The notes under the pieces: generated by a model
Databases searched by the model: none
The model's input: the letters and a program-made list of their open reading frames with translations, nothing else
Told to the model about the DNA's origin: nothing
Source of the DNA: Paenibacillus naphthalenovorans
GTDB taxonomy: Bacteria; Bacillota; Bacilli; Paenibacillales; NBRC-103111
Direction: 5' to 3'
NCBI RefSeq assembly: GCF_900099895.1
Contig: NZ_FNDY01000020.1
Coordinates: forward strand, 1-64,000
Length of the DNA stretch: 64,000 bases
Shown: positions 45,525 through 56,502 of the stretch, in pieces
Layout: each line of letters begins with the position of its first letter
How positions within the stretch are numbered: position 1 is the first letter of the stretch
Made by a program: the position numbers and the translations under genes

Positions 45525-45995
45525 TTATCCCGGGCGCAATATGGAGAGTACGGCCTCCTTGATTTCCCGATAGCCCGTACACCGGCAAATGTTGGACTGC
45601 AGCCAATCTTGGATGATTTCATCGCTGGCGTGGGGATGGGTTTGAATTAAGGCATGGCAATTCATGATGAACCCCGGGGTACAATAACCGCATTGAAAGG
45701 CCCCATGCTCGATAAAAGCTCTCTGGATGGGAGCATCCGTCAATCCTTCAATCGTGGTGACCTGTTTTCCCGCTGCCTCCACGGCAAGCATGATGCAGGA
45801 TTTCATCGGCAGGCCGTCGACCAGAACCGTGCAGGCCCCGCAGTCTCCATTGAGACAGCCCGGCTTGGCGCCGGTCAGTCCCAGTCCTTCCCTCAGCACG
45901 TGCAGCAGCGTATCCGCCGGTCTGACGGCAGCATCTTTGACTTCCTTATTTATGTTAAGCTCCACCATGACCTTATAGGCGTCGATATCTTTCAT
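45525..45995 (-). CDS. 2Fe-2S subunit of xanthine dehydrogenase-type enzyme
   Basis: A 156-residue iron-sulfur subunit. Plant-type 2Fe-2S Cys cluster: CLNGDCGACTVLVDG; the helical second cluster: CGYCTPGFIMNCHAL and NICRCTGYREI. All eight cysteines are present. It transfers electrons from the Mo subunit to the FAD subunit. Its start overlaps the FAD-subunit gene by 23 bases. B. subtilis PucE is the comparable subunit, but the substrate here is not known. Confidence 0.92.
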   Translation of the reverse strand: MKDIDAYKVMVELNINKEVKDAAVRPADTLLHVLREGLGLTGAKPGCLNGDCGACTVLVDGLPMKSCIMLAVEAAGKQVTTIEGLTDAPIQRAFIEHGAFQCGYCTPGFIMNCHALIQTHPHASDEIIQDWLQSNICRCTGYREIKEAVLSILRPG

Positions 45996-46830
45996 TCGAT
46001 TCTCCTTCCAGTGAAAGGATCGTGTCCAGCAGCGTGTGTTTCAGAACCCATTCCCGGTAAGCCGCCGATCCGTTGAAATCGTCCAGTATCGGAGCGGGCA
46101 AATGGACAAGGGCCTGCTCGATTCTCAGCCGAAGCGGAAGCTCCCGCCGGTTTAGCGCGTCTTCCATCATCGGCGACCGAAACGGAAATGCGCACACACC
46201 GCTGAAAGCCACGCGGATCATGGCATTCGTCCGGATGGCGGCTACCGTTAGCAGCGGATAACCGATATCGGACACCTTCCGCTTTTTTACCGCGGCATAA
46301 GGCATGCCGATATAGCTTGAGTCGGTAAGCGAGTGAACCAGGAATTCCCCCTTTTCCAGCTGCAGCTGTCCATGGAACACCTGATGGATCGACACCTGCT
46401 TCCACCCTGCAGGACCGGCGATCCGCACTTCACTGTCGGTCAATAATAAGGGCAGCACCGTCTCCCTATACATCAGCCGGCTGCAAATGTTTCCGCCCAG
46501 GGTAATTTTATTCCGGGAGGTCCGGTCGGCCACGCCGGCAGCGGCTTCTCCCAGCAGGGGAAAGGCGAGGGAGTCATGCAGCCGGGACAGACTCAAGGCC
46601 GATCCGAGAACCAGCTTTTGATCCTGGACGGCAAGGATCGTGCATTCGGGAATTTTTTTGATATCGATCACGGCGCGAGGCTGGACCGGGAGGGTTCTGC
46701 CCATCGTAATGATTTCCGTTCCGCCGGCATAATACATCGGTTCTTTGCCCTGAAGCGCAAGATCATGGAACAGGAGAACGCCTTCAAGCGTGGTGACCGG
46801 CTGATAATATTCGAAATTATACGGAATCAT
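45973..46830 (-). CDS. FAD subunit of xanthine dehydrogenase-type enzyme
   Basis: A 285-residue CoxM/PucC-type FAD-binding subunit. MIPYNFEYYQP starts the family domain, with FAD motifs YYAGGTEI and KITLGGNICSR. The C-terminal CO-dehydrogenase flavoprotein domain follows. I start it at ATG 46830 with GGAGG nine bases upstream; an open frame runs 31 codons further upstream but inside the Mo-subunit gene and with unlike sequence. It overlaps that gene by 14 bases. Confidence 0.92.
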   Translation of the reverse strand: MIPYNFEYYQPVTTLEGVLLFHDLALQGKEPMYYAGGTEIITMGRTLPVQPRAVIDIKKIPECTILAVQDQKLVLGSALSLSRLHDSLAFPLLGEAAAGVADRTSRNKITLGGNICSRLMYRETVLPLLLTDSEVRIAGPAGWKQVSIHQVFHGQLQLEKGEFLVHSLTDSSYIGMPYAAVKKRKVSDIGYPLLTVAAIRTNAMIRVAFSGVCAFPFRSPMMEDALNRRELPLRLRIEQALVHLPAPILDDFNGSAAYREWVLKHTLLDTILSLEGESNERYRRL

Positions 46831-49159
46831 GCCGCGCCTCCATGACCGTTTGCCAAACGAGCTCCGGGAAAAGGGGGAGCCGGTTGAGCGGGACCCCGGC
46901 GGCTCTGGAGAGTGCGCTTGCAAGGGCCGCAGGCATCCCGATTAACCCGTGCTCGCCCAGTGCCCGTGCCCCGAATGGAGCTTCCAGGCAAGGATTCTCC
47001 ACGAATTCCACGACATATTCCGGCTGTTCTCCGTAGCGGAACAGATGGTAATCGCGAAGCGTGGCGTTGCCGATGACTCCCTGGTTATCAAAAAGGAAGG
47101 TTTCCCGGTTGGCGAAACCCAGACCCATGCTCATCGCGCCCATGACCTGTCCTTCGGCCGTCTTCGGATTCAGCACTTTTCCCGCATCGATCACGGAGAC
47201 GGCCTTTAGTATTTTATAAGTATAATCTCGGGTATCCAGCTCAATTTCCACCGCTTGCGCCGCCACATTCCATTCCGGTCCGGGATTGCCTTCCCCCGTT
47301 TCCGGATTAAGGTAGGTCATCTGTCTTTGGATATAATGGCCTCTCCCGATAATTTGTCCTCCAATCGCGTTCCCGTTAGGATACGTGTAGCCGTAACAGA
47401 TGTCTTTGATCGCGATTTGAACGGAAGGATCGGCTTTAACAAAAATGTTCCCCTGTCCGACTTCCAGGTCTTCCGGGTCGACCCTGAGCACACAAGCGGC
47501 AATATCCAGCAGTTGGCGGATCGCATCGTCCGCTGCTTTCAAAACCGCGCGTCCGGCCATAAACGTGCCGCGGCTTGCCACGGTTTTCCAATGCTCGGGG
47601 GTGATCTGAGTATGGATGGGATAACGGACATGAATTTGATCAGGATCCATCCGCATGCGTTCGGCGAGCATCTGCGCGAGCACCGTCTTCGTTCCTGTCC
47701 CGATTTCCACGACACCGCATTCCAGATTCATGCTGCCGTCGGGATTGAAAGAAACAATGGCTCCCGAGCCGGCATCCGGATCCATGGAGGAATTTTTCCA
47801 GCTGCAACTGATGCCTTTGGCCCTGATTTTATAAGCGTCAACCCGCCGGACGGTCCAGTCGTCCCATTCGATCAGCGTCCGCAGCCTTCGCATGCATTCC
47901 TGTAAATCGCCGAGATTGCTGGAATTCAGGACATTGCGCGTCGGGCTGATATCGCCCGGGGTCACGATGTTCCTCAAGCGAAGCTCCATAGGGTCTAGCT
48001 GCAGCTTATCGGCCAAAGCGTCCATTGCCCGTTCTATGGCAAACGTAAGCTCCGAATGGCCGTATCCGCGGTAGGCGGAAGCGTAAGGATGATTGGTATA
48101 GACGGTCAAACAATCGCAGTACAGGTTGTCGATCGCATAAGGTCCCGTACAATCTGCCGCCGCCGCTCTGGCAACGTCGCTCGATTTGTCACAGTAGGCG
48201 CCTCCGTCAAACCGGTAGATGATCTCTGCGGCAGTAATTTTGCCTTCCTGCGAGCATCCCAGCTTGACGGTGGCTTCAAGGCCGATATGCCCGGGGGAGG
48301 TCACCATATCCTCCTCTCGGGTGTTGACGATTTTGACCTTGCGGCCGCCGACTGCCTTGGAAGCGATATAGGCGACAAGCTCGAGCTGGATGGCTGCTTT
48401 CCCGCCATAGCCTCCGCCGACAAAGGGCGTTTCGACGATAATTTTGCCCGGATCTATGCGGAAATAGATCCCCATATATTTTTTAACCGCAAAAGGCGCT
48501 TGGGAGGAGGTTTCGATATGGATATAACCGTCCGGCCTTATTTCCGCAACGGCGCTTCGCGTTTCCATCGCGGCATGATCGGACGGGACGAATGCCACGC
48601 TGGTTTCGATGACCGTGTTACTCTCATTCCAGCCCTTCTCCATCTCTCCCTTCCGGATTTGGATGATGCTGGCGATATTGGTACCGGGACGGGAAACGAC
48701 ACCGGGCGCTTTATCATATTCCCCGAGCTTTTCGTGCACTAAAGGAGCATCGAACCGCAAGGCTTCCGTGGGGGAATTCACCACCGGCAGGGGATTATAC
48801 TGCACATCAATGAACAAGGCGGCCCGAAGTGCGCAAGCTTCGCTGTCCGCCACGACAACGGCAACGGTTTCACCGAAAAATCGGACCTTGTCCTTAGCAA
48901 TAACGGGCCGGTCACGAATTTCTTCTCCTGTCAGCACATCGCAGTCTTCTCCCGTCAGTATGGCGCGGACGCCTCTGATCTGCCAGGCCCGGGACGTATC
49001 GATCTTCACGATGGCGGCATGGGCATAGGGGCTGGTCACCATCCTTGCGTGAAGCATTCCGGCTTCCATACGGTCGCCGGTGTATTTGGCCGCTCCCGTT
49101 ACCTTATCACGCGACTCCTTCTTGGGAATGCTCTTGCCGATGACTTTCAAGTGATCCAT
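46817..49159 (-). CDS. Molybdopterin subunit of xanthine dehydrogenase-type enzyme
   Basis: A 780-residue molybdenum hydroxylase large subunit. The a/b hammerhead domain (residues 10-115) is followed by the Mo-binding domain, with FVGGGYGGKAA, ASAYRGYGHSEL and the catalytic Glu in GARALGEHGLIGMPAAL. The last motif usually supplies the base-like Glu in this family. It leads the three-gene operon. Maturation genes (XdhC, MobA types) are not in the window. Xanthine, aldehyde or another purine could be the substrate. Confidence 0.92.
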   Translation of the reverse strand: MDHLKVIGKSIPKKESRDKVTGAAKYTGDRMEAGMLHARMVTSPYAHAAIVKIDTSRAWQIRGVRAILTGEDCDVLTGEEIRDRPVIAKDKVRFFGETVAVVVADSEACALRAALFIDVQYNPLPVVNSPTEALRFDAPLVHEKLGEYDKAPGVVSRPGTNIASIIQIRKGEMEKGWNESNTVIETSVAFVPSDHAAMETRSAVAEIRPDGYIHIETSSQAPFAVKKYMGIYFRIDPGKIIVETPFVGGGYGGKAAIQLELVAYIASKAVGGRKVKIVNTREEDMVTSPGHIGLEATVKLGCSQEGKITAAEIIYRFDGGAYCDKSSDVARAAAADCTGPYAIDNLYCDCLTVYTNHPYASAYRGYGHSELTFAIERAMDALADKLQLDPMELRLRNIVTPGDISPTRNVLNSSNLGDLQECMRRLRTLIEWDDWTVRRVDAYKIRAKGISCSWKNSSMDPDAGSGAIVSFNPDGSMNLECGVVEIGTGTKTVLAQMLAERMRMDPDQIHVRYPIHTQITPEHWKTVASRGTFMAGRAVLKAADDAIRQLLDIAACVLRVDPEDLEVGQGNIFVKADPSVQIAIKDICYGYTYPNGNAIGGQIIGRGHYIQRQMTYLNPETGEGNPGPEWNVAAQAVEIELDTRDYTYKILKAVSVIDAGKVLNPKTAEGQVMGAMSMGLGFANRETFLFDNQGVIGNATLRDYHLFRYGEQPEYVVEFVENPCLEAPFGARALGEHGLIGMPAALASALSRAAGVPLNRLPLFPELVWQTVMEARHDSV

Positions 49160-49412
49160 GCTCTCCCTCCCGATTCATTCACTTTACCGATTGGCTGATT
49201 CCCGAACGTCAGTAAATTATATGAATCCGAGGTCTCTTTAGTACGAATTGCATTTCATGGGGAAGGAGGGGCGGTGGTGAAAGGGGCTTCTGTTTTATAC
49301 AGATCGGTGTATCATCATGCGGAAGGAATGGCTGCGTCCTGTTGAAAATAAAGTGAAGCGGGGAGTTGCGGCTTGCGGGTCCAAGCGGAGCAGAGCCGGG
49401 AGGGGCATCACC
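49160..49412. other. Gap upstream of the molybdenum hydroxylase operon
   Basis: About 250 bases. A purine-rich GGGAAGGAGGGG tract lies at 49260-49274. I see no GlnR/TnrA or PucR-like site and no RNA gene. Confidence 0.35.
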
Positions 49413-49715
49413 TTAAAGCAGTCTGAAACGTTCCAGTTGATCCCACAAGCGTTCTTTTCGCAGAATCTCTATTTGCTTTGCACCGATCAGGTCAAAGTGG
49501 GGAAAAGGGTCGCGGTTATGAATATATCTTGGATCTAATCCGTTGGCTGCGCACCACTCGGATAAGCGCTCCAGATTCGAGCAGCCGACTTTGGTTACCG
49601 TATGAATGCCCGGAAAACGGGGCTCCAGCCAAAAGTGGGTGATAAAAGCGATCTCTCCCCTGGACACAGCTTCTTTCCACTGCGTCAGTTCTTCTCTGGT
49701 GATCCCGAATGCCAC
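49413..49715 (-). CDS. Hypothetical protein, conserved in Bacillales
   Basis: A 100-residue protein with VAFGITREELTQWKEAV, THFWLEPRFPGIHTVTKVG and PFPHFDLIGAKQIEIL. I believe similar proteins occur in other Bacillales, but I know no function. GTG 49715 is taken as start because GAAGGAGG lies seven bases upstream; an in-frame ATG lies eleven codons earlier without one. No signal or membrane segment is seen. Confidence 0.75.
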   Translation of the reverse strand: MAFGITREELTQWKEAVSRGEIAFITHFWLEPRFPGIHTVTKVGCSNLERLSEWCAANGLDPRYIHNRDPFPHFDLIGAKQIEILRKERLWDQLERFRLL

Positions 49716-49801
49716 TGTGTTTCCTCCTTCACCTATCCGGTCGTTCATGATGAATTATGATGTATAATGGCAAGAATGATTGCGACTTCCCATTGGTTCA
49801 A

Positions 49802-50362
49802 TTATTTTGCTCCTGCCGGGGACGAATCCCATTCATCCGCCAGCATCCCGTAAACGGCAAGGTCGATATAGCGGTCATACAACCGCTGTCCTCCGCGGGC
49901 GACTCCTTCGAAGGAGAATCCGAGCCTCTCCGGCACGGAACGGCTCTTCAGGTTATTCACGCCGGCCCGGATTTCCACCCGGTACAGACCCAGTCCCTTA
50001 AAGGCATGAGAGACCATCGCGCGGCAAGCGCGGGTCATGATCCCGAGGCCTTGATGGGATTCGGCCAGCCAATACCCGATGGACGTGCGGCGGTTCAACA
50101 GACAAAGCGCATGATGATCGATCGTTCCGCACAGTTCTCCGTGAAACAGGATGCCTGCCGTCATGCCATCTCCCTTGGCCCAACGGATTCGTGCGGACTC
50201 GATGAAGGATCGGGTGTCCTGGGGACTTTTGGTTGCATCGACCCAGGCCATCCATTTCCGCAGATAGCTGCGGTTCGCATGAATAAGCCGGTATAGCGCT
50301 TCTGCGTCAGCGGGCTCCAACAGCTTTAATTCCAATTCGTCATCGATCCTGTATTTAAACAT
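49802..50362 (-). CDS. GNAT family N-acetyltransferase, RimJ/RimL-like
   Basis: A 186-residue acetyltransferase with DELELKLLEPADAEALY, SIGYWLAESHQGLGIMT (acetyl-CoA binding region) and SRSVPERLGFSFEG. It is closest in pattern to the ribosomal-protein-serine acetyltransferase (YdaF/RimL) group. ATG 50362 has AGGAGG about ten bases upstream. The substrate cannot be told from sequence. Confidence 0.9.
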   Translation of the reverse strand: MFKYRIDDELELKLLEPADAEALYRLIHANRSYLRKWMAWVDATKSPQDTRSFIESARIRWAKGDGMTAGILFHGELCGTIDHHALCLLNRRTSIGYWLAESHQGLGIMTRACRAMVSHAFKGLGLYRVEIRAGVNNLKSRSVPERLGFSFEGVARGGQRLYDRYIDLAVYGMLADEWDSSPAGAK

Positions 50363-50500
50363 GCTCCCGGGACCTCCTGCGGAAAGACCGTACATGCGGC
50401 CGATTTTTCTCCTTGAACAAAGTCCTCTTTGATCAGAAGATGATTCTATTATATCGCAGAACAGTAAAGGATGCCGAATCCTGAAAACGGTAAATCCGGG

Positions 50501-52153
50501 TTAAACCGCCTCTTTCGCAAATCTTATGCCGTCTCTTGCTTCCTTTAAATAAAGGAGAGCGGTCTCCTCATCCCAATGGAAGGTGTCTCTCATGAAGCGG
50601 ACGGTGGGCTCCAGCCACCGCGCGGCGCTTTGGTGGTCGAAATTGACCGCCCCTGTACGGCGATTGAGAAAATCAAGAGGGCGGGTTACCATTTCTTCCT
50701 CTATGCCGTAGATGAGCGAAGCCAATGCGTCAATCTCCATTCCGTAGGCCGCGGAGGCTTCGCGCAGGGAGTCAAATTTGGCGTACACCGACGGCACGTT
50801 GCTGCCGTAACGACGGACGAGGGCCGCCGCCCGCTTCTCAGACAAGCCCTGGTGGATGCCATGCTGCGTCCACTTGGCGGTAAACGCATCAAAGCCTTCC
50901 GGAAAATCTCCGCCGGACAGCTTGATTTGATCGGTACTGCAGCCCGGGAACGTACGGCCGGTTTCTTTGTTCAGCTGCTCCGCTACCAGATCGATAACCC
51001 GTTCGGCCATTTTGCGGTAGCCGGTCAGCTTGCCTCCGGCAATGGTGATGAGACCCGAGGGAGAAAGGAAGATTTCGTCCTTGCGGGACAGCTCGGACGG
51101 TGATTTGCCGTCTTCGTGGATAAGCGGCCGCAGCCCCGCCCAACTGGCCTCGACATCTGCTTCCGTAAGTCCGATGGAAGGGAACATGTAATTTGCCGCA
51201 TCGAGTAAATAAGTCAAATCAGCCTTGGTCATCCGGGGATGCTCCAGATTGCCTTCGTAATCGGTGTCCGTCGTCCCAATGTAGGTCTTGCCGTCCCGTG
51301 TGACTGCAAACACCATACGGCCGTCCGGTGTATCGAAATAAATCGTCTGCCTCAGCGGGAATCGGCTTTGATCGACGACGATATGGACCCCTTTGGTTAA
51401 GTGCAGCCGTTTGCCCTGCTTCGATTGGTCCAGCTCGCGCAGCTTGTCTACCCACGGGCCGGCGGCGTTCACGATCTTGCTTGCCCGAATCTCGAAGGTT
51501 TGTCCTGAATTCCGGTCTTCCGCCTTCACGCCGACAACCTTGCCGTTCTCATACAAGAACTGTGCCGCTTTCGTATAATTGACGGCTTTGACCCCGCGGC
51601 TTACCGCCGCTTTCATAATCTCGATCGTCAGCCGCGCATCATCCGTACGGTATTCGACATAATAACCGCCCGCCAGCAGCTTATCCTGCCACAGCAGCGG
51701 TTCTTTGGCGATCGTTTCGCTTTTGGACAGCATTTTGCGGCGTTCCTCCCGCTTGACCCCGGCAAGCCAATCGTACACGTAAAGACCGACGGATGTGGCT
51801 AGCTTACCGTACGTGCCCCCTTTGATAATCGGCATCAGCATCCATTCCGGGATGACGACATGCCGGGCATTTTCGTAGACGATAGCGCGTTCGCGCCCGA
51901 CTTCCCGCACCAGCTTGACCTCGCCCTGCTTCAGATATCTCAATCCTCCGTGAACGAGTTTTGTCGACCGGCTGCTGGTACCTGCCGCGAAATCCTGCAT
52001 CTCGATCAGAGCAACCTTGAGTCCGCGCACCGCGCCGTCCAGTGCAATGCCCGCACCCGTAATACCGCCTCCAATCACCAGCATGTCGTATGTTTCCCGT
52101 GCCAGTTCAAGCTGAATATCGTTTCGTTTTAGGCTGGAAAATGTTTGAGTCAT
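50501..52153 (-). CDS. glpD: Glycerol-3-phosphate dehydrogenase, aerobic
   Basis: A 550-residue FAD-dependent dehydrogenase giving dihydroxyacetone phosphate. The Rossmann motif is MLVIGGGITGAGIALDGAVRG. Others are GTSSRSTKLVHGGLRYLK, and PSELSRKDEIFLSPSGLITIAGGKLTGYRKM in pieces. It is peripheral on the membrane and feeds electrons to quinone. ATG 52153 has GAGAGGAG five bases upstream. A GlpP-type terminator lies in its leader. Confidence 0.96.
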   Translation of the reverse strand: MTQTFSSLKRNDIQLELARETYDMLVIGGGITGAGIALDGAVRGLKVALIEMQDFAAGTSSRSTKLVHGGLRYLKQGEVKLVREVGRERAIVYENARHVVIPEWMLMPIIKGGTYGKLATSVGLYVYDWLAGVKREERRKMLSKSETIAKEPLLWQDKLLAGGYYVEYRTDDARLTIEIMKAAVSRGVKAVNYTKAAQFLYENGKVVGVKAEDRNSGQTFEIRASKIVNAAGPWVDKLRELDQSKQGKRLHLTKGVHIVVDQSRFPLRQTIYFDTPDGRMVFAVTRDGKTYIGTTDTDYEGNLEHPRMTKADLTYLLDAANYMFPSIGLTEADVEASWAGLRPLIHEDGKSPSELSRKDEIFLSPSGLITIAGGKLTGYRKMAERVIDLVAEQLNKETGRTFPGCSTDQIKLSGGDFPEGFDAFTAKWTQHGIHQGLSEKRAAALVRRYGSNVPSVYAKFDSLREASAAYGMEIDALASLIYGIEEEMVTRPLDFLNRRTGAVNFDHQSAARWLEPTVRFMRDTFHWDEETALLYLKEARDGIRFAKEAV

Positions 52154-52181
52154 GTGTACTCCTCTCTGGAGACAAATATGC

Positions 52182-52250
52182 AAAAAAAGGAAAAAGACAC
52201 ACAACAGCATCATTGATACCCGATCAATGAAGGGTTATGGTCTTTTTCCT
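52182..52250 (-). terminator. glpD leader terminator, GlpP antitermination candidate
   Basis: On the minus strand GGAAAAAGAC (about 52249-52240) pairs with GTCTTTTTCC (about 52198-52189), followed by TTTTTTT. A smaller hairpin (ATTGAT/ATCAAT) sits in the loop. It stands between promoter and glpD. In B. subtilis glpD is controlled by antitermination at such a leader, and a glpP gene lies nearby at 53971. Confidence 0.75.
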
Positions 52251-52269
52251 CGTCTCCGACCCAGTGGTT

Positions 52270-53952
<1,683 letters not shown>

Positions 53953-53970
53953 TTCAGGAGGAGCAATGGG

Positions 53971-54531
53971 ATGAAAGCCATCATAAACCAGTCCATCGTA
54001 CCCGCAATTCGCAATATGAAGGATTTTGATCAGCTGCTGAAGACAGACTACGAATTTCTCGTCCTGTTAAACGCGCACATCGCTCAGGTGAAGCCGCTTG
54101 TACGCCGGGCTGCCGAGCAGGGGAAGAAGATGTTTCTCCATGCCGATCTCATCGAGGGCTTAAAATCGGATGAATACGCAACCGAATTTTTGGCGCAGGA
54201 AATCGGGCCCGCGGGCATCATTTCCACACGCAACAATGTGGTGCTCACCGCCAAAAGAAAAGGGCTTATTGCCATTCAGCGCCTTTTTATGCTCGATACC
54301 CTCGCGCTGGAAAACAGCTATGTACAGCTTGAAAAAACGAAGCCCGATTACGTCGAGGTGCTCCCCGGCATTATGCCGCATATTATCCGGGAGTTTTTGG
54401 AGGAAACGAAAATCCCCGTGCTGGCCGGAGGCCTGATCCGCACCGACGAAGATGTGCGGCTGGCGCTTGAAGCGGGCGCGACGGCGGTGACCACATCGAG
54501 AAAAGCGCTGTGGCAGAAGCAAGAAGCGTGA
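53971..54531 (+). CDS. glpP: Glycerol uptake operon antiterminator
   Basis: A 186-residue GlpP. In B. subtilis it binds glycerol-3-phosphate and the leader RNAs of glp genes, allowing read-through of terminators. The family motifs are MKDFDQLLKTDYEFLVLLNAHI, HADLIEGLKSDEYATEFL and PVLAGGLIRTDEDV. It lies 18 bases after glpK. Likely targets are the glpD leader and the ugp leader in this window. Confidence 0.95.
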   Translation: MKAIINQSIVPAIRNMKDFDQLLKTDYEFLVLLNAHIAQVKPLVRRAAEQGKKMFLHADLIEGLKSDEYATEFLAQEIGPAGIISTRNNVVLTAKRKGLIAIQRLFMLDTLALENSYVQLEKTKPDYVEVLPGIMPHIIREFLEETKIPVLAGGLIRTDEDVRLALEAGATAVTTSRKALWQKQEA

Positions 54532-54569
54532 GGAAATAGAGGGATTTACCATTTGCAATAAAAATGCTG

Positions 54570-54598
54570 TTGATTTTTGTGAATTTTTAATTTATACT
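54570..54598 (+). promoter_or_regulatory. Promoter of the ugp operon
   Basis: TTGATT (54570-54575), 17 bases, TATACT (54593-54598). The cre-like site and the leader terminator lie downstream. Confidence 0.7.
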
Positions 54599-54612
54599 GA
54601 GTACCAAGTTAA

Positions 54613-54626
54613 TAGAAGCGGTTACA
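54613..54626 (+). promoter_or_regulatory. cre-like site of the ugp operon
   Basis: TAGAAGCGGTTACA matches the CcpA consensus TGWAANCGNTNWCA at all but two positions. It starts about 8 bases after the predicted transcription start, a place where bound CcpA blocks transcription. Confidence 0.6.
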
Positions 54627-54635
54627 TGAATTGGA

Positions 54636-54701
54636 GAAGACCTTCAACTGCTCGTATCGATGGTACATTCGGTACGTGAATTTGAAGGTTCTTCTTTTTT
54701 T
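54636..54701 (+). terminator. ugp leader terminator, GlpP antitermination candidate
   Basis: GAAGACCTTCAA (54636-54647) pairs with TTGAAGGTTCTTC (54682-54694), ending in TTTTTTT. The 5' arm begins GGAGAAGACC, resembling GGAAAAAGACC in the glpD leader. It stands before the ugp genes, which suggests GlpP control. Confidence 0.7.
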
Positions 54702-54724
54702 ATTCTCTTAGAGGGGGTTGTCCG

Positions 54725-55657
54725 ATGGAGAAGCTGGCCAAACGCAGTGACGCAAGGATAGGCCTTACCCCTAATGCAAAGCGGAAAGCGGTTTCCAATT
54801 TTTTATTAGGGATGTTGTATCTGGGACCGATGCTTTTTCTCATGATTGTGTTCATTTTTTATCCGATTTTAAAAACGCTGTATTACAGTTTTTATTCGAC
54901 GAATCCGCGAGGTGTTCCGGTATTGTTCGTCGGATTGGACAATTACATCAACCTGGTGACTTCAGACAGCTTTTTGACAAGCATGAAAGCGACGTTTCTT
55001 TATGTGCTGTACACGGTGCCTATTGGAGTAGCATTGGCTTTGTTCCTGGCGGTGATAGCAAGCGAAAAATTGAGGGGAATCGAATTTTTTCGGGTCATTT
55101 TTTCATCTACCGTCGGTATTTCCGTCGCGGCAGGATCCACCATCTGGCTTTTTATTTTCCACCCAAGCATCGGATTGCTTAATCGTGTGTTGGGTTATGC
55201 CGGAATTTCTCCGATTGCCTGGCTGACCGATTCGGACTGGGCGCTCATTTCGGTATCTATCACTTCGATCTGGATGGGTATCGGCTTTAACTTCATCATT
55301 CTGCTCGGCGGATTGCAAAGTATTCCAGAGGATATTTACGAGAGTGCTACGATTGACGGGGCCGGTTATTGGACCAAATTGTTCCGTATTACCTTGCCGA
55401 TGGTATCACCAAGCTTGTTTTTCGTCATTATCGTCACGGTCATTCACTCGTTTCAGTCGTTTGGACAGATCGATATCTTGACGCAAGGCGGCCCGGCGGA
55501 ATCGACGAACCTGATCGTATACTCGATTTTCCAAAATGCGTTTATTCATTACAAGTTCGGCGTAGCGAGCGCACAGGCGATCATTTTGTTCATCGTTGTG
55601 CTTATTGTTACCGTTATTCAATTTAAAGTGGGCGAAAAGAAGGTGCATTACCAATGA
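54725..55657 (+). CDS. ugpA: Glycerol-3-phosphate ABC transporter permease UgpA
   Basis: A 310-residue permease with six membrane segments. The N-terminus is basic and the first helix is at about 28-50. The EAA-loop that contacts the ATPase reads YESATIDGAGYWTKLFRITLP near residue 210. It pairs with UgpE and takes ligand from UgpB. The start has AGAGGGGGTTG upstream, as part of the leader. The ATPase gene is not in the window. Confidence 0.92.
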   Translation: MEKLAKRSDARIGLTPNAKRKAVSNFLLGMLYLGPMLFLMIVFIFYPILKTLYYSFYSTNPRGVPVLFVGLDNYINLVTSDSFLTSMKATFLYVLYTVPIGVALALFLAVIASEKLRGIEFFRVIFSSTVGISVAAGSTIWLFIFHPSIGLLNRVLGYAGISPIAWLTDSDWALISVSITSIWMGIGFNFIILLGGLQSIPEDIYESATIDGAGYWTKLFRITLPMVSPSLFFVIIVTVIHSFQSFGQIDILTQGGPAESTNLIVYSIFQNAFIHYKFGVASAQAIILFIVVLIVTVIQFKVGEKKVHYQ

Positions 55658-56475
55658 CAAGGACAATGGCTGGCAAGATCCTCTTCTATGTCATTTTGAC
55701 GCTCATGGCCGTGCTGCTTTTTTTACCGGTCGTTTATGCGATTTCTGCCAGCTTAATGAGCACGCAAGAGTTGATGACAGGCAAGCTTTTTCCGAGCGTG
55801 CTTCATTTCAGCAACTACACGACAGCGCTGGCCAATGTGCCGCTGCTGAAGTTTATGTTTAACAGCCTGGTCGTTTCCACTGCGGTAATGCTGGGACAGC
55901 TCGTTGTCTGCAGCTTGGCTGCTTACGCCATCGTATTTATCGATTTCAAGGGCAGAAACGTTGTGTTCTTCCTGCTGATCTCTACGATGATGATTCCATG
56001 GGAAGCGACGATTATTCCAAACTACTTAACAATCCTCAATTTGAAGTGGGTCAATACGTATTACGGTTTGACGGTACCGCATTTTGCCATCGCCTTCGGG
56101 GTGTTTCTGCTGCGCCAGCATTTTATGACGATCCCGAGGGAACTGTCAGAATCGGCTCAAATCGAGGGCTGTGGCCGGTTCCGCTTCTTCCTGACCTTTG
56201 TCCTTCCGCTGTCGCGCTCAATGTTAAGCGCCTTAGGCGTTTACGGGTTCCTGACAACATGGAACATGTATCTGTGGCCTCTGTTAACGACAACTAATGA
56301 CCGTGTGCGTACGGTCCAAATCGGCATCAAGATGATGCAGGCGCAGGAGACGAGCACGAACTGGCCAGTTGTCATGGCTGGAGTCATGATTGTATTGATA
56401 CCGACGTTGCTTTTCTTGTTCCTGAGCATGAAGCAGCTAAAGAGAGGCTTAATGGCAGGGGCGTTAAAAGGATAA
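55654..56475 (+). CDS. ugpE: Glycerol-3-phosphate ABC transporter permease UgpE
   Basis: A 273-residue permease with six membrane segments. The EAA loop reads LSESAQIEGCGRFRFFLTF. It overlaps ugpA by four bases (ATGA), so translation is coupled. It forms the membrane channel with UgpA. Confidence 0.92.
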   Translation: MTRTMAGKILFYVILTLMAVLLFLPVVYAISASLMSTQELMTGKLFPSVLHFSNYTTALANVPLLKFMFNSLVVSTAVMLGQLVVCSLAAYAIVFIDFKGRNVVFFLLISTMMIPWEATIIPNYLTILNLKWVNTYYGLTVPHFAIAFGVFLLRQHFMTIPRELSESAQIEGCGRFRFFLTFVLPLSRSMLSALGVYGFLTTWNMYLWPLLTTTNDRVRTVQIGIKMMQAQETSTNWPVVMAGVMIVLIPTLLFLFLSMKQLKRGLMAGALKG

Positions 56476-56502
56476 ATTATAATGAAAAGGGGATAAAAAA
56501 CA

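Noticed and set aside
47255..47905. Open frame on the plus strand opposite the molybdenum subunit
   Set aside because: Antisense shadow of a well-conserved enzyme; no ribosome binding site.
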